Origin: Panicum virgatum | Taxonomy: Eukaryota; Streptophyta; Magnoliopsida; Poales; Poaceae | Direction: 5' to 3' | NCBI RefSeq assembly: GCF_016808335.1 | Contig: NC_053148.1 | Location: 19,794,461-19,858,460 of the forward strand | DNA: 64,000 nt | Shown here: in pieces, positions 12,701-23,690 of the stretch | How the letters are laid out: every line of letters begins with the position of its first letter | Position numbering within the stretch: the first letter of the stretch is position 1 | Position numbers and translations under genes: made by a program | Notes under the pieces: model-generated | The model's input: only the letters and a program-made list of their open reading frames with translations | Databases searched by the model: none | What the model was told of the DNA's origin: nothing

Positions 12701-13856
12701 AGCATTAGAAAGGATAACAGATGAAAGACACTACAGAAGGTAAAAGACATTACTTATTGCAAGCTTTGTGTCTGTCAGGAAGTCAGGTTGCTTCATAAGG
12801 TTTTTGAAAAGATTATCCTTCAGATATTCAGCAGCAAGGTTTCCTCCATGACCTAGTGGACTAAGACATCAACTAAATATGATGTGCAAGGAGTTGCGAA
12901 GTAATGAAGGCATGAGTGAAAATGGTACCATCAAATACGCCAAACAGGCTAACTGGCTGCCCATCAACTTTAGTTAATTTAACGGCATAGCAGTCCTCCA
13001 TAGTAGGTCTCCGCCCTATGTAGCTTGAATATCCACAGGTGACCTTACCATCCTCACTGCCAACAAAGTTATTGACCTTATGTTGATCAAATAATGTATG
13101 AATCTTTAGTAGATTTTGGAGAAATGTGAGCCGTTGAGCACAAAAAGTTGGTATTGCGAGAACAATGTAACTACTTGAAGCCAGCAAGCTAAAATTATAT
13201 ATTGAAGGCCAATAGCATAACAAAAAGAGATATCTGTAAAATATTTAGTTGCACAACTGCAACAGCATTGCAGTGAGCTCTCAAGCTTCCACTATGAAAA
13301 ATGTGTTTGTAAGATGACTATTTGATGGAAAGGACCATGGACCTGCCATGTAATATTCTACGCGTCAAGCTAATCAATTTGAATTAATAATATATCCCTG
13401 TAACATCACGAACATAGGCAATTTAGGCACGCACCACAAGTCCACAACACTTATCTATCAAGTAAACGTTTATCCCCTGATGCACCGACACCACACGAGC
13501 ACACATGGATGGATAACATAACACTGATTGATTCGAATTTAGGAACAAAGATAGACGGCATATTAACCCATCAATTGGCGCGATCATTGCGCCTGCATTG
13601 CCCACCTCTCGAATTCGCCGGAGACCCAGCCCTTGCGCCCCGCCGCAGCCGCCGCGCCGCGCAGCGACCCCGCCTGCCGCGCCGCCGAGGAACGGAAAGG
13701 CGAGGAGCCGCGGGGGCCCGCCGCCGCTGTGGCCCCGGAGGTCCCCGCACGGAACCCACGCCAGCCGGCGTCCCGCCGCTGGCCGCAGGAGCGCACGCGG
13801 CGCCCGCCCGCCGCCGCAATGCCGACCAGGCCCCGCAGGGCGGTGGCCCGTGCCAT
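9732..13856 (-). CDS. PP2C-family protein serine/threonine phosphatase, 8 coding exons
   Basis: Metal-dependent Ser/Thr phosphatase of the plant PPM/PP2C superfamily. Coding exons on the minus strand: 13856-13606, 13056-12929, 12852-12754, 12659-12501, 11568-11482, 11213-11122, 10248-10174 and 9863-9732. All junctions are GT-AG with consistent phase, giving 340 codons plus stop. Residues 1-83 are Arg/Ala/Gly-rich without a known domain and could be an organellar presequence (inference). The catalytic domain starts at about residue 84: RRPTMED 99-105, FGVFDGHGG 122-130, DDGSTA 180-185, VGDSRAV 200-206, SRAFGN in exon 6, TDGLWD 287-292 and a terminal DN at 327-328. The metal-binding acidic residues (Glu104, Asp126, Asp288, Asp327) are all present. 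I chose the ATG at 13856 because of its ACCATGGC context; the same frame opens upstream only with GTG at 13979. The target pathway cannot be read from sequence. Confidence 0.93.
11632..12119 (+). mobile_element. Solo LTR inside PP2C intron 4
   Basis: A 488-bp segment begins TGTTAGCAATAATC and ends GTCCCATCA (TG...CA). It is bounded on both sides by the 5-bp direct repeat AGAAT (11627-11631 and 12120-12124), the signature of an LTR-retrotransposon integration reduced to one LTR by recombination. It has a TATAAATA box on the plus strand at 11816-11823, so any residual promoter would read antisense to the phosphatase gene. The family was not identified. Splice sites of the host intron lie outside it. 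Confidence 0.9.
12338..12420. mobile_element. MITE-like remnant in PP2C intron 4
   Basis: TTTCCTCCGTTTTAAAAAAT followed by GACACTTGGGACAAGC resembles one end of grass MITEs that start CTCCCTCCGTTT. No matching opposite end or target duplication was found, so it is an old, one-sided remnant. Confidence 0.35.
13057..13605 (-). other. PP2C intron 1, nothing recognised
   Basis: A 549-bp AT-rich intron with donor GTGGGC at 13605 and acceptor GGCAG ending 13057. The phase join (AG + T = Ser84) is what fixes the reading frame of exon 1. No repeat or RNA gene seen. Confidence 0.7.
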
Positions 13857-14146
13857 GGTACCCAGCGCGCGGCGGATGCCGTCGGCCCAGCGGCGCCGGC
13901 CTTCGCGTTCGGGAGCGGGAGGGGCCGGTGGCGGGCCTGAGGCTGGAACCCTGCGCACGGGGCGGCGCAAACGAGCCACCGGTTAACGAATTGATTGATC
14001 GATGGCAGGCTGCGAAAGGACAAAAAGGTGTTTGCTTGTCTCGCTTGGGGAGGGAGCTTATCCGTCCGGCGCACGAGCTTTGTTTGTTCGTTACTTGAGG
14101 ACATTAGCCACAACCCATAATCAGCAGTATATTCTTTTCCTCTTAA
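13857..14146. promoter_or_regulatory. Upstream region of the PP2C gene
   Basis: About 120 bp directly above the ATG are strongly GC-rich, then the sequence becomes AT-rich up to the Tourist-like element at 14147. This must include the 5' UTR and proximal promoter of the phosphatase gene, but no TATA box could be placed with confidence. The transposon cluster begins only 290 bp from the start codon. Confidence 0.4.
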
Positions 14147-14291
14147 GGCCCCGTTTGTATCCTTCTATTTTGAGGAAATTGGAATCTACTTAATGGAGTA
14201 GGCTATTTGTCTTGAATGTGATATTCCATAATTTTCAAAAGCTTACATATACTTATCTTAAATTTATGGAGGTGGGAGATGGAAATTGATT

Positions 14292-15255
14292 GGCAAAATA
14301 ATCAAAATCATTCCTGAATTCTGATGCTCGTGAACTATAAAATATCTAGTCCAGTCCCTGAACAATTCTATCCAACTTTGTTGTTGAATCCAACGTGCCA
14401 CGCCACGTAGACTCCTCCAGTCATTGTCCAGTCAGCTTGGAGTATGAAATATCATTTTTACCCTCCATCTATAGAGCAGGTTAACACAAGCATCTTCTAG
14501 TTCCGTCCTTCGGAAGCTCGCTAATAGCATCCCTACGCTGCCCAAGCTAGGTCACCGCCCGCGACCACCCTCCACGCCCAGAGACGAATTTATCTAGCCC
14601 CACTTAGACCTGATCATCCGTTGGGTTGAGTCTGGTCACTTTGGCTTTCGGGTCAAAAATGTTGGCCCGTGCCCGACCCATGACATGGTCGGATGAGGTT
14701 CGGGTTGGTCCATATTTTTGTGTGTAATTTCCAAGTTAGATTAGACTTTTTTAGTTTCATGTCAAATATTTCGGCCGTACCCGACCCATCACTTGGTCTG
14801 GTTGGATCGGGTCGGGTTTTGTGGGTGGGTTGGATCGGATTTATCGGGTCGGGTGGCCCGTGACCAGATCTAGCCCCACCCCCACCCCCTCTTAAAAAAA
14901 GCTTCACTAAAATCAAAGGAGAAAGATGAGAGGAAAAGAGAAAAATATGAAGAAAAAAAGAGAAGAAATGAGTGGAGATATGGAGGAGGAAGAACCAAGA
15001 CCCCCTAACTTTGAACTCAGCGTCCGCCACTATCCACGCTGCTGCCAGCCAGCTTGTTGACGCTACCCAGCCCGCATTGAGCCAGATCGCTCCCTCACCT
15101 GTTAGGTCGCCACCCCAAGCATTGTGTGCCATGTCGGATTCAAGGATCAAGTTGGACCGGTTGTGATAATTCAAAGACTGAATTGGATATTTTCATAATT
15201 CAGGGACCACATTGAGCCGAACGCCATATTTCAAGGATTATTTGGTTATTTTGCC
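14292..15255. mobile_element. Mutator-type (MULE) non-autonomous element inserted in the Tourist-like MITE
   Basis: Begins GGCAAAATAATCAAA and ends TTTGGTTATTTTGCC, with imperfect inverted similarity reaching about 80 bp inward (AAAATATCTAGTCCAG near the left end against the complement of CTGAATTGGATATTTT near the right end). It is flanked by a perfect 9-bp duplication AAATTGATT (14283-14291 and 15256-15264). A 9-bp target duplication and long terminal inverted repeats are Mutator hallmarks. The interior has no transposase; it holds a hAT-like insert and a short stretch of unknown origin. Confidence 0.8.
14606..14872. mobile_element. hAT-like MITE inserted in the MULE
   Basis: Starts TAGACCTGATCATCC and ends GGTCACGGG-like in inverted form (right end ...CCCGTGACCAGATCTA). 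It is flanked by GCCCCACT (14598-14605) and GCCCCACC (14873-14880), an 8-bp duplication with one mismatch, the size expected of hAT elements. The 267-bp body is full of CGGGT/CCGAC motifs that make its two halves partly complementary. It is non-coding. Confidence 0.7.
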
Positions 15256-15440
15256 AAATTGATTCTATAGATCCTCATGCTATGTTTCTAATGTGCAACT
15301 TATTGCACACTCTTAGACTCGCTCCCTATAGAAATACATAAATATCTCTCCCATGTGACCAACAATAATATATAAATATATGCCACATATAACTACATTA
15401 TCTAGAATGGAATTCAATTTCTAAGGATCCAAATGGGGCC

Positions 15441-16481
15441 TAAAAAAATTTTAGTCAATCCTCCTGATTGCGTCATTATGATGCTCAATGGTAGCATCTC
15501 TTTCTTAGGACATGGCCCAAGTCATCTTCCTCTATTAGCCTGCTTGAATGAACTAAAGTTCATTGCTAAACAATAGCAATTCTTAGTACTCATATATTTG
15601 CTAAAGTTTAAATTATTACTAAAGTTTACCCATACATTCTGTTTGGATGAGCTATTGCTAAAGTTTATCATTTACACCTATTAGCATTTGGATCCAAATG
15701 TATCTAAAATCAAAAGGTGAAATACAAAAAACGACCGTAAATGAAACCTGAATTAGCTATGCAGGTATAAGAGCAACTCCAAGAGACTCTCTATATTCAT
15801 CCTAATTATTAGGAATATAGATTTTGATGGAAAAATAGCCTCCAAGAGCTCCTCTAAGTGGTTATCCAAATATAGACATCATTTATTCCGGATTTCTCGC
15901 TAGTCAAAGATAAATAGCGAAAATAGCTCTCTAGAGTGTAAACAAGATATAGAAAAATTATTGGAGAGTGAAGATGTATAGAGAGTGATTTTTATGTACA
16001 TAACTCTCCAAATGATAATTTAGAGAGTGAAATTTAGAAAGATACTGCAGATGCTCCTAACAGCTCGGGTGGATAAGTCTGAAAACTTGGAGATAAGAAA
16101 GCTGCCCCTGACACTAAGCGCAAAAAGTAACTCAGCGTGTCATATAAAATTTAATTTTATAATTAAATATATTTAAAAGTACCTCTTCCAACACTTGGAG
16201 AAGCATAAACTTGCCATCAGTCTCTCTATTTTGCCTGCTCATCCTCTCTTTGCTCCCATCCCTTCGTCGTCCTGCCGAGACAAAACTATTTAGTCAGATG
16301 TGATAGGGATGTAAGAAGCCGCATCCAGACGATCCAGATATATAGGGAAAAAAATAAAGAGAGTAATGTATTGGATATAGTTTGGATTCGGATAGCGCCG
16401 AAATAAAGCCATAATAGAGATATCAGGAATTGATTTCTACTCGCCAGTTTTGATATACAAATAAGCTAATATTAGATACTA
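15441..16481. other. AT-rich intergenic DNA with MITE-like debris
   Basis: No gene seen. Around 15550-15720 the motif GCTAAAGTTTA recurs in both orientations, suggesting an eroded MITE. A second candidate is listed separately at 15770-16059. The remainder is AT-rich sequence without recognisable ends. Confidence 0.5.
15770..16059. mobile_element. Possible MITE with degenerate inverted ends
   Basis: The left end GAGCAACTCCAAGAG and the right end, read in complement GGAGCATCTGCAGTA, match imperfectly, and TAA lies next to both (TAAGAGC on the left, CTCCTAA on the right). Many grass MITEs begin with GAGCATCTCCAA-like sequence. The superfamily and exact borders are uncertain. Confidence 0.4.
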
Positions 16482-16628
16482 CTCCCTCATTTTCAAATTA
16501 TATATTAGTTATTTTGATTTTTTAGATTTATAAAATTTGATCTGCACCTAGACATAATATATGTAGAGCATAGTAAAAAATAGGAATCCAATAAAATCGA
16601 AACGACTAATAATTTAGGATGGAAGAAT
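16482..16628. mobile_element. Stowaway-type MITE
   Basis: A 147-bp element starting CTCCCTCATTTTCAAATTAT and ending in the complementary form (...AATTTAGGATGGAAGAAT), with TA on both sides (16480-16481 and 16629-16630). The CTCCCT start, the AT-rich body and the TA duplication are diagnostic of Stowaway (Tc1/mariner) MITEs. The right terminus has decayed slightly. Confidence 0.8.
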
Positions 16629-17145
16629 TACCTAGGAAGTTTTTCTATAGTCATATGGTTGGTGTTTGGGCTTGTAATCCTACATTTACCTTTGTGATGT
16701 TATAAAACCACACTAATTACATACTAGTCTGACTAAAACGCTAGCCGCAGCCAATCGGAACATAGTATATGCTAGTGGCATGAGCAAAAGAACTAGCACT
16801 GTAGCAACCAACAGCATCATAGATATATAGATCCGTCGAGGATTATTATTAGCCTTCGACATTTATGCAATCTCTAGATTATCAGGAACAAACGTGGTTG
16901 AGACTTAGACTGTGTTCGATTGCCATGATTTTCATTTTAGCACAGCGGGTTCCAAATTCGAAGGCCTTTGGAGCCCGATCAAAGAGCTGAAGCTACAAAT
17001 GCGCTTGAAGAGCACAAGGCCACTATAGCATGCCCTCGACAAGGTCAACGCCAACCGAGATAGCAAAATTTGAATAAAGAATGGCTAAGATCCTATTTTG
17101 ATTTACGACTAAACTTTAGACTACATTAAGTGATCCAAACAAATA
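16629..17145. other. Intergenic DNA, nothing recognised
   Basis: AT-rich sequence without a supported ORF, RNA gene or paired terminal repeats. Confidence 0.5.
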
Positions 17146-17174
17146 GTTGCACTAAAGTTAAACTTTAGTGCAAC
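17146..17174. repeat. Perfect 14-bp palindrome
   Basis: GTTGCACTAAAGTT (17146-17159), one spacer base, then its exact complement AACTTTAGTGCAAC (17161-17174). It probably marks the end of a MITE whose partner is not seen; the CTAAAGTTTAG motif is common in such elements. Confidence 0.7.
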
Positions 17175-17860
17175 CATTTGTTATGTCTGTAAAATAACCA
17201 AACTACCCATCACTTTCCACTCCACGTCATCCACTCCTCCCCATCCTACCGCATGCGCGCAGATCTTTCTCGCCCGTTTGGGCAATTGGGCATCGCTCTT
17301 TCCCGCCGCACGCGCCATTCCCACCCGTCCAGATGCCGCTGTCCCCAACCCATCCACCAGCATGGTGCTCTGTCCGCCCGCTCATCCCCCACCCCTTTCG
17401 CCCGCGCACTGCCGCCTCCCCTTCCGCTTGCATGCCAACACCATGATTTGTCAGCTTAGCATTAGCTCCATCCTCTGCCCACCCGCCTCCATCCTCGGCG
17501 AGGTTGCACGCCTCCCCTCCTTATCTGCCCACACGCCACCAACCCTTCAATCCTTCAATCGTGAGCTCATGCTGCCACTCATTGGAGTCACTCACACATC
17601 CACTCCAGCCCTCTCCTTGCCGTATCCTTGTACCCCTATCTCCTCTGCACCGTCCTTGCCCGCAGCGGCCCCCGGCTTTCTCCACACCCCGACCTCATCC
17701 GCCCGCGCCATCCTCACTTGCAGCTAATGGAACCAGCTCGGGACAACTAGGCCGGCGATGAGCTATTGGACTTGTTCTCATATCATTCCCGGGTGCCTTG
17801 GAGCTCGAATTCGGGACTAGCTAAAGCCCATAGCCCTATGCAAATCCACTGGTTGCATAA
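17175..17860. other. Pyrimidine/GC-rich block of unknown origin
   Basis: From about 17215 to 17720 the plus strand is rich in C (CCCGCCC, CCCCACCCC, CCTCCCC), contrasting sharply with the AT-rich surroundings. Two plus-strand frames are open (17278-17727 and 17504-17761) but read as Pro/Ser/His-rich low complexity without a domain. It could be a captured host exon or 5' UTR fragment; I see no terminal repeats that would prove capture. Confidence 0.45.
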
Positions 17861-18612
17861 GTGGATGCCGTTCCCTCACAATGGCACTTTCTGCTTGTCA
17901 GCAAGGCACATTGCCCAGCGGCTAGATATGCCGCTGGCCTTTCTTACTTGTGTGAAAGAATTGTGCATAGACATAGTCTCAGGCAAGGGGACCCACTATC
18001 CCCAATACTATTTATCCTTGTCATGAATGTTTTGTGCTCTCTAATAAAAAAAAGCCTAAGAAGAGGGTCTCCTGCAACCACTATCTAGAAGAAACTTGCA
18101 GCATCGTATTTCACTATGGCCCTGTTTAGATCCATAAAGCCAAAATGCAATTTTTTATAAATCACTTGCATGGTGTACTAAATGTAGTCGAAAAATAAAC
18201 CGCATTACACAAATGGACTATAAATCGCGAGACGAATCTAATGAGCCTAATTAGGACGTGATTAGACACTAAATTGCTCTAATGATGGATTAATTAGGTT
18301 CATTAGATTCGTCTCGTAAATATGCTCTAATGATGAATTAATTAGGTTCATTAGATTCGTCTCGTAGTTTACATATGAGATCTGTAATTAGTTTTGTGAT
18401 TAGTCTACATTTAATACTCAAATGTCGAATATTCTCTTCCAAAAATCCAAAAAAATAAAATGCAAAGTGATCGAAACAAGGCCTATACGCTGATAATGTA
18501 GTCATTTTTCTTCAGCTCTCAGCCAATGATATCAGGGCCATTTTGGACATCCTGCAGCAATTTTGTGAAGCCTCAGGTCTGGAAACAAACTTACAGAAAG
18601 CACAATGGTACA
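17861..18612 (+). pseudogene. L1-type LINE reverse-transcriptase fragment, split by a MITE and cut by an LTR
   Basis: The plus strand at about 17965-18050 encodes SLRQGDPLSPILFILVMN, the RQGDPLSP motif of plant L1 reverse transcriptases. After the MITE at 18118-18483 it resumes with LYADNVVIFLQLSANDIR and SGLETNLQKAQW (the YADD motif, here YADN). The catalytic second Asp is therefore lost. A TAG and a frameshift lie just before the MITE. The fragment ends abruptly at 18612, where the LTR of element A1 begins. It is a dead remnant, and no other LINE domain is visible downstream in this window. Confidence 0.85.
18118..18483. mobile_element. MITE with 3-bp TAT duplication inside the L1 fragment
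   Basis: Starts GGCCCTGTTTAGATCC and ends ATCGAAACAAGGCC, with TAT on both sides (18115-18117 and 18484-18486). Removing the element plus one TAT restores the uninterrupted LINE motif around LYADNVV, which proves the borders. The interior carries two copies of a motif ending TTCATTAGATTCGTCTCGTA (near 18298-18319 and 18344-18365). The family is very common in grasses; the 3-bp duplication suggests PIF/Harbinger. Confidence 0.85.
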
Positions 18613-19029
18613 TGTCGGTGTTTACCGCCAAGTCTGCTCAGGAATACCCTTAGCAGTAGGGTTTGTAGGTAGGGATCGACTGCTCTAGAACTCGATGGTA
18701 CAAGGAACACAAATATTTAGACAGGTTCGGGCCGCGAGTTTGCGTAATACCCTACGTCATGTGTGGTTTGTATTGTCTTAGGTGTTGATGATTGTTTGGA
18801 GGGGGTCCCTGCCCGCCCTTATATATCCGGGGGGAACAGAGTTACATGGAAAGTCCTAGCCGAATACAGTTGGAGTCTTACTACAACACAATCGGGTAGT
18901 TTCCTTTGTACTGCAGCTAGTTCTACACCTATTTGGGTAGTTACAAGAGAGGTAAGGTACATCTATGAGCTATCCCTTACTCTAGAACATTCTATGTCTG
19001 TAAGCAGTCCTGCTGCCCCGGGTCTGACA
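18613..19029 (-). repeat. A1 3' LTR
   Basis: A 417-bp repeat running TGTCGGTGTTTACC to GGTCTGACA on the plus strand. It has three relatives in the window: 38836-39250, 39256-39671 and the truncated 57294-57570. It has a TATATATCC TATA-like stretch near 18820. Next to it at 19030-19042 the minus strand reads GAGCTCGGGGGCT, the polypurine tract. Confidence 0.92.
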
Positions 19030-19510
19030 AGCCCCCGAGCTCTTCGTAGCCGAGTCCTGCAGGCGTCGAGTACTTGGCTGGGCGTCTTCGTGTACTTCAA
19101 GTAGTCAGAACATCCTTCTGGTTGCTTCTGGTCCTTCCTTCAGATACGTCGAGTAGTTCTTCAAGTACTTCCGCTTGCTTCGAGGCTGTAAGGTGCTCAA
19201 GCTCCGAAATCTTTATCATATATGGTGCGTGAAGTACTCGCGCTCCATATGGAGTAGACCCCGAGCCTTAGGTTGAATCGCAGAATCAAGCTGAGGGTCA
19301 CTTCAGTCTTTTTGCTTCTTTATTTTTTTTAAAAAAAATTGAAAAATAAATCTCTGATGCCTATATCCCGCAGCCCCTGAGTCTTGAATTTAAATCCCTC
19401 CATTTAAATTTAAGAATCAATGTAAACTCGTGGCAAAAACTGAAAACTTCCCTGAGAAGCAAAGAATCCGTTGGCATCCCAAATATTCACAAAATTACCC
19501 CTGAAGACCA

Positions 19511-19517
19511 TATAAAG
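19511..19517 (+). promoter_or_regulatory. TATA box for the A1 antisense gene
   Basis: TATAAAG at 19511-19517 lies about 136 bp upstream of the ATG at 19653 of the plus-strand gene. TATA boxes occupy a similar position in elements A2 (TATAAAAT at 41163-41170) and C (TATAAATA at 59929-59936), which supports a real promoter. Confidence 0.5.
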
Positions 19518-21671
19518 CCGGTTGAAAACTTCCAAAGGTTTTGCCCCTTGAACTGCTGGCCGCCGTCAAATTCAGATTTCACATTTGCCTCTTCTCAGTC
19601 AAAATCCAAAATCCCCTCTCGTAGCCCCCGAGCCAAAACTCATGACTTTGAGATGGCTCCCAGGAAGAACAAATCCAAAGTTGAGGATGGAACTGTCGCC
19701 AATATGTCCACAGGTTGGCATAAAAGCAAGTTGTCTGAACCACTGGTCCGAGAGTTGGAGAATATGGGTCTCCTCCAAGAACAGGGCGTAAGCCAGTGGC
19801 GCACTGGTGAGGAAGAAGATTACCCTATGGAAGGTACTCTTGAGACTGTTATGTTTCGTGATTTTGTAGAACGTGGTCTCACTCTTCCTGTGTCAGAATT
19901 TTTCTATAGACTTCTTCAGTTTTGGGGAGTTCAGTTACACCATCTCACTCCCCAATCCATCTTGCATCTTTCAATTTTCACTCATTTCTGTGAGGCATTC
20001 CTTGGACTTCTCACCCATTTCCATCTTTTCCAACATTTCTTCTTCCTTGTTCCAATCCCTAATGCTGCCAATCCCGACGTCGTCGGGGGATGTGAATTAG
20101 TACTCCGCCCTGAGAACTGAGGCGAGTACTTGACTTATGATCCTGCGGATCAAGGAGCCGAATGGAAGAAATTCTGGTTCCATGTTGGGAACTTTGAATC
20201 CCCACTTCCAGAAAGGACTGTTGGTGCCCCTCAAGTCCAGGAGAGATGGTCTAGTAGAGGACCTGGTGGCAAGCAAGTTGAAGCCATTCTTCGTGCGATT
20301 GCCATTATTAAGAAAAAAGGAGTCACTGGAGATCATGTGGTCTTCTCATTTATCAGTCGCCGGACGCAACCTCTCCAGCTGCGAAAACATCCTGCCTTTA
20401 GATATGAAGGTACGCAGGATCCCACTAGGATGTCCTCGGAACCATTGGCTCAGTCTGAAGTGATAAAGAGATGCTGCAAAGTACTCGATATCTTCGATAA
20501 GTCTTTGACGCTTCCAACACTCTTCTCGGCACAAAATCCTCCCGAGAATGCCTGGGTACGTGCTTTGGATACCATATTGAGTACTTGTGGTTAACCATTT
20601 TCGATCTTCTGTCTAAGTTTTGGCTTCTTTCTGCAGAAGAATTATAAATCCTGGTATTGTATGCCTCCGACTTCTACAAATGTTGCAGATGAATGTTCCT
20701 CGTCTCGATGCCGGCCAGTAAGTATATAACCTTTTGTTGATTGTATCTCGTTTGCCTCAGCTTTCTTATTCAGAATCTTTGCTTGGCTAGGGTCCAATAT
20801 CTTTCGTCGCATAAAAAAGATCAAGTCCAGGACTTCCGCAACTCGATGTCGAGTGGTTTGGAAGAAGCTAGTCGATCAGCCCCCGATTCTCCTGTAATCG
20901 GGTTGATCGAGAACCCAACTGCTAGTTGCCCGAGTGTAGACACAGCTGAGAAACCAAGCGAGCCAAGCCCTGAAACATCTAATACTTCTGAGGTTGCTGA
21001 GGGAGCTTCCAAAACTGGTGGATCTGGGAGTAGTGGAGCAGAAAAAGGTCCTTCCGTTCGACTGGTACCATTCCAGTCTATGCCTCAGTCAGCCCAAGAA
21101 GAGCTGGGAAAGGAACTGTTTGATGATCCGTGTTGTCTTTAGACAACATGAAGAAACTTGCAGATTGTATGCAGTGGAGCTTTAAATTCACCAAGGTGAG
21201 TCTTCTGCCACTATTTGTCTTTGTCGAGTAGTTGTTGATATCTGACCAGATTCGCCTTGTATGTCTCATGATGTAGCCAATCGATCTTTCTTAAAGTCTC
21301 ATGCTCTGTATAAGACTGTGGACAACAGAAAGGTCTTGGAGGATCGGAGAGCCATGATTGCCAAACCTCTGGGTGAGTCCCTGGCGGCTCGTAATAAGCT
21401 CTATGAATCAAATCAACAGCATCATCTGGAGATTTGTAATATGAAGCTCCAGATAAAAAATCTTGAAGAAGAAAAATCAAGGCTGCAGGAAGAAAATTCC
21501 AAGCTTCAACAACAAGTGCAGGCTGCCCAAACTTGTAAGTACTCGATCTTTTCTCTTGATCTTTCTTGGTCAATAATAATTACTGAAAAACCTTTCCATC
21601 AGGTTCTCCAGAACACCATACTCGACTGGTTGCAGCAGCTCAAGCTCTTGTGGATGTGGTCGATGAAGGAG

Positions 21672-23140
21672 TGTTGGCGCTCCTTATGTACCCATTTTAT
21701 CCCTTGTTTATCCTTGATAATAGCATGGATTTAATATCAAAATCACTAACCGTCCTAACCCCGACCTAATTATTGGTCATTTTCACATTTGCACATATAT
21801 TTTGGAGGAACTTCATTTTTGCAGGTTTTTGGCTTATTTTGGAGCATGAAATGATGAGGCCCGTGATCGAGCGCTAATACGGAGAAAGACGAAGGCCAAA
21901 GCCCAAAGGAAAGACCAAAGCCTATGTTGATTCGAAGCCCATTCATGCACATCCATCCTCCAAGAGAGCCCAAAGGACCAAGCCCACGAAGATGAGATCA
22001 AGATACTTCGGGATTAAGCAAAGCAAATGAAGATTTAAGGAAGGATTTCCTATTCTATCCTTTCCTTGAAGATATCTCCAAGATAACGACGTCCAAAGGG
22101 GTGCAATCGTGAAGGACATAAACTCTAGAAGATGTGAGGAGTCTACACGGGAAAGATGAGACCGAGGCGGGCCCGAAAGAGGGTAGGCCGGCTGGCCTAG
22201 GCCCATGAGCCGGCCGGTCTAGCCCGTTTTCGAGGCGGTTCGGCCTCCCCTTCGACCGGTGGCTTTCTCGTCTCATAAATAGCTCGCACCTTATTCAACT
22301 CGCGGCATCCATCCACCCAGAACCTGACGAAAACCTAGGGCCAAGACCGGAGGGAGACGACGGCCACCACAAGTCTTCGAAGTTGTCTAGGAGAAGGCTT
22401 AGGCCGCCCCTAGCCGCCATGGCCTCCCTGCGTGGTTGTGCCATGGCGGAGTTCATGAGCTAGTTGGATTCATCGATGGTGTGCACACGACGGTGTTGAT
22501 CGAAACACATCTATTATGTGAGTAATGATAATCATGTCTTCAGAATCTATTAGCGATCATGTCTCTCCTTTTTGATTTCGTTCTTGCCTTGGGTGCGCTT
22601 ATTCCTAGATCTATTCTCGAGATAGATTGCATGGGGTGTTCTTGTAGCTATGGTGGCTAGGAGTTCATACCGGATCTACCCAAGGGGTTCGACACGTCTA
22701 GCGTGCTTCGGGGTGCTTTTGTCCAAAGGGAGCGTCGTGATAGGGCGTGGCCTGAGTAGGGGGCTTCCCGAGGGGTTGGATTGGAGGTTTTGATTTAAAG
22801 ATGCTATTGATTGAGATGCATGATTTATTTGCTCGTTAGCTTGAACTACAACTAGATGACGATAGGCCTAGTCATGTCTTTGGTTTTGCTACGGTTACGC
22901 CTATGTTCATGGATGAGATCAACCTTTACACAACACTCATGTCCACGGATCCACGGACATGACTATATATGTGCAATTCATGCTTCATGTTAGGATAGAT
23001 CCGTTAGATTAGATGGAAAACCTTAGGTAGTTCTTTGTCGATCCACGGATTGATAAACCTTGGGGGAGTACTCTAAGGGAAAAGCTACCACGATCTGTGC
23101 GCTTGTGGTACATAAATTGGGGCGCTAAGGTGCGTCAACA
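21672..23140 (+). repeat. B1 left (5') LTR
   Basis: 1469 bp, TGTTGGCGCTCCTTATGTAC to GTGCGTCAACA. A CATAAATAG TATA-like box lies at about 22274-22282. A GC-rich hairpin-like stretch of GGCCGGC units lies near 22185-22225. Confidence 0.92.
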
Positions 23141-23148
23141 AGATTTTC

Positions 23149-23166
23149 TGGCGCCGTTGCCGGGGA
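23149..23166 (+). promoter_or_regulatory. B1 primer-binding site for Asp-tRNA
   Basis: TGGCGCCGTTGCCGGGGA, 8 bp after the left LTR, is the complement of the 3' end of plant Asp-tRNA. It starts minus-strand DNA synthesis. The B2 copy (43769-43786) has one mismatch. Confidence 0.85.
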
Positions 23167-23690
23167 TTGGCAACTCGGACCCTAGGGCGATCTATGTAGT
23201 TTTTTGGACTAATCCTAATTTTTATTATTGCATATACCCTTATTTTCTTGTTTGTGTCCTTGAAAGCAGGTGGAAAAAGCTAGACACCAAACTTGGACTT
23301 CGAGAAGTCCATAATCCACTTCAACAAATTTCAACAATCGGCAACAAGATGATCGAGGAGCCTCGACATGGAACATCGACAACGTCCACATCGACATGAC
23401 GGCAACAACATCAAGATTCGCTCTTTAGTGGTAGGTGCTAACTTTTGTTAGTGGCCCAGCATGCGCTATCAAGTCCCCACTCCCCAAAGCAAAAGATGAT
23501 AAATAAGGTACGCCACCATGTCAATTAATTTTAAAGACTAATGTTTTTGGGAAGAATTGTTTGTTCAAGCAATAGATATGAAGCATGCCAGCGAAGAAAA
23601 TTGTGCGATCATCATCATCTATGAAGTGTTACTGTTGTGATGAGTTTTTTGTCCAAGATCAGAGAAGTACCATGAGAAAATAATAGATTA

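Larger units (their letters stand above)
14147..15440. mobile_element. Tourist-like MITE (outermost of a three-level nest)
   Basis: Begins GGCCCCGTTTGTATCC and ends GGATCCAAATGGGGCC, an inverted repeat matching at 14 of 16 positions, flanked by TAA on both sides (14144-14146 and 15441-15443). A 3-bp TAA duplication with such ends fits the PIF/Harbinger (Tourist) superfamily. Without the inserted Mutator-type element it would be about 320 bp, a normal MITE length. It has no coding capacity. Confidence 0.8.

Noticed and set aside
13857..13979. Upstream extension of the PP2C frame (41 more codons)
   Set aside because: The frame opens with GTG at 13979; the first ATG in frame is at 13856 in a strong context.
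13571..14113. Longer minus-strand frame across PP2C exon 1
   Set aside because: It opens with TTG and is in the wrong phase for the exon 2 join; only the other frame gives AG+T at the splice.
17278..17727. Pro/Ser-rich plus-strand ORF as a gene
   Set aside because: Low complexity, no domain, no splice or promoter context, and a second frame is equally open.
18608..18612. GTACA as target duplication of A1
   Set aside because: The other flank is GATAG, so no duplication can be claimed.
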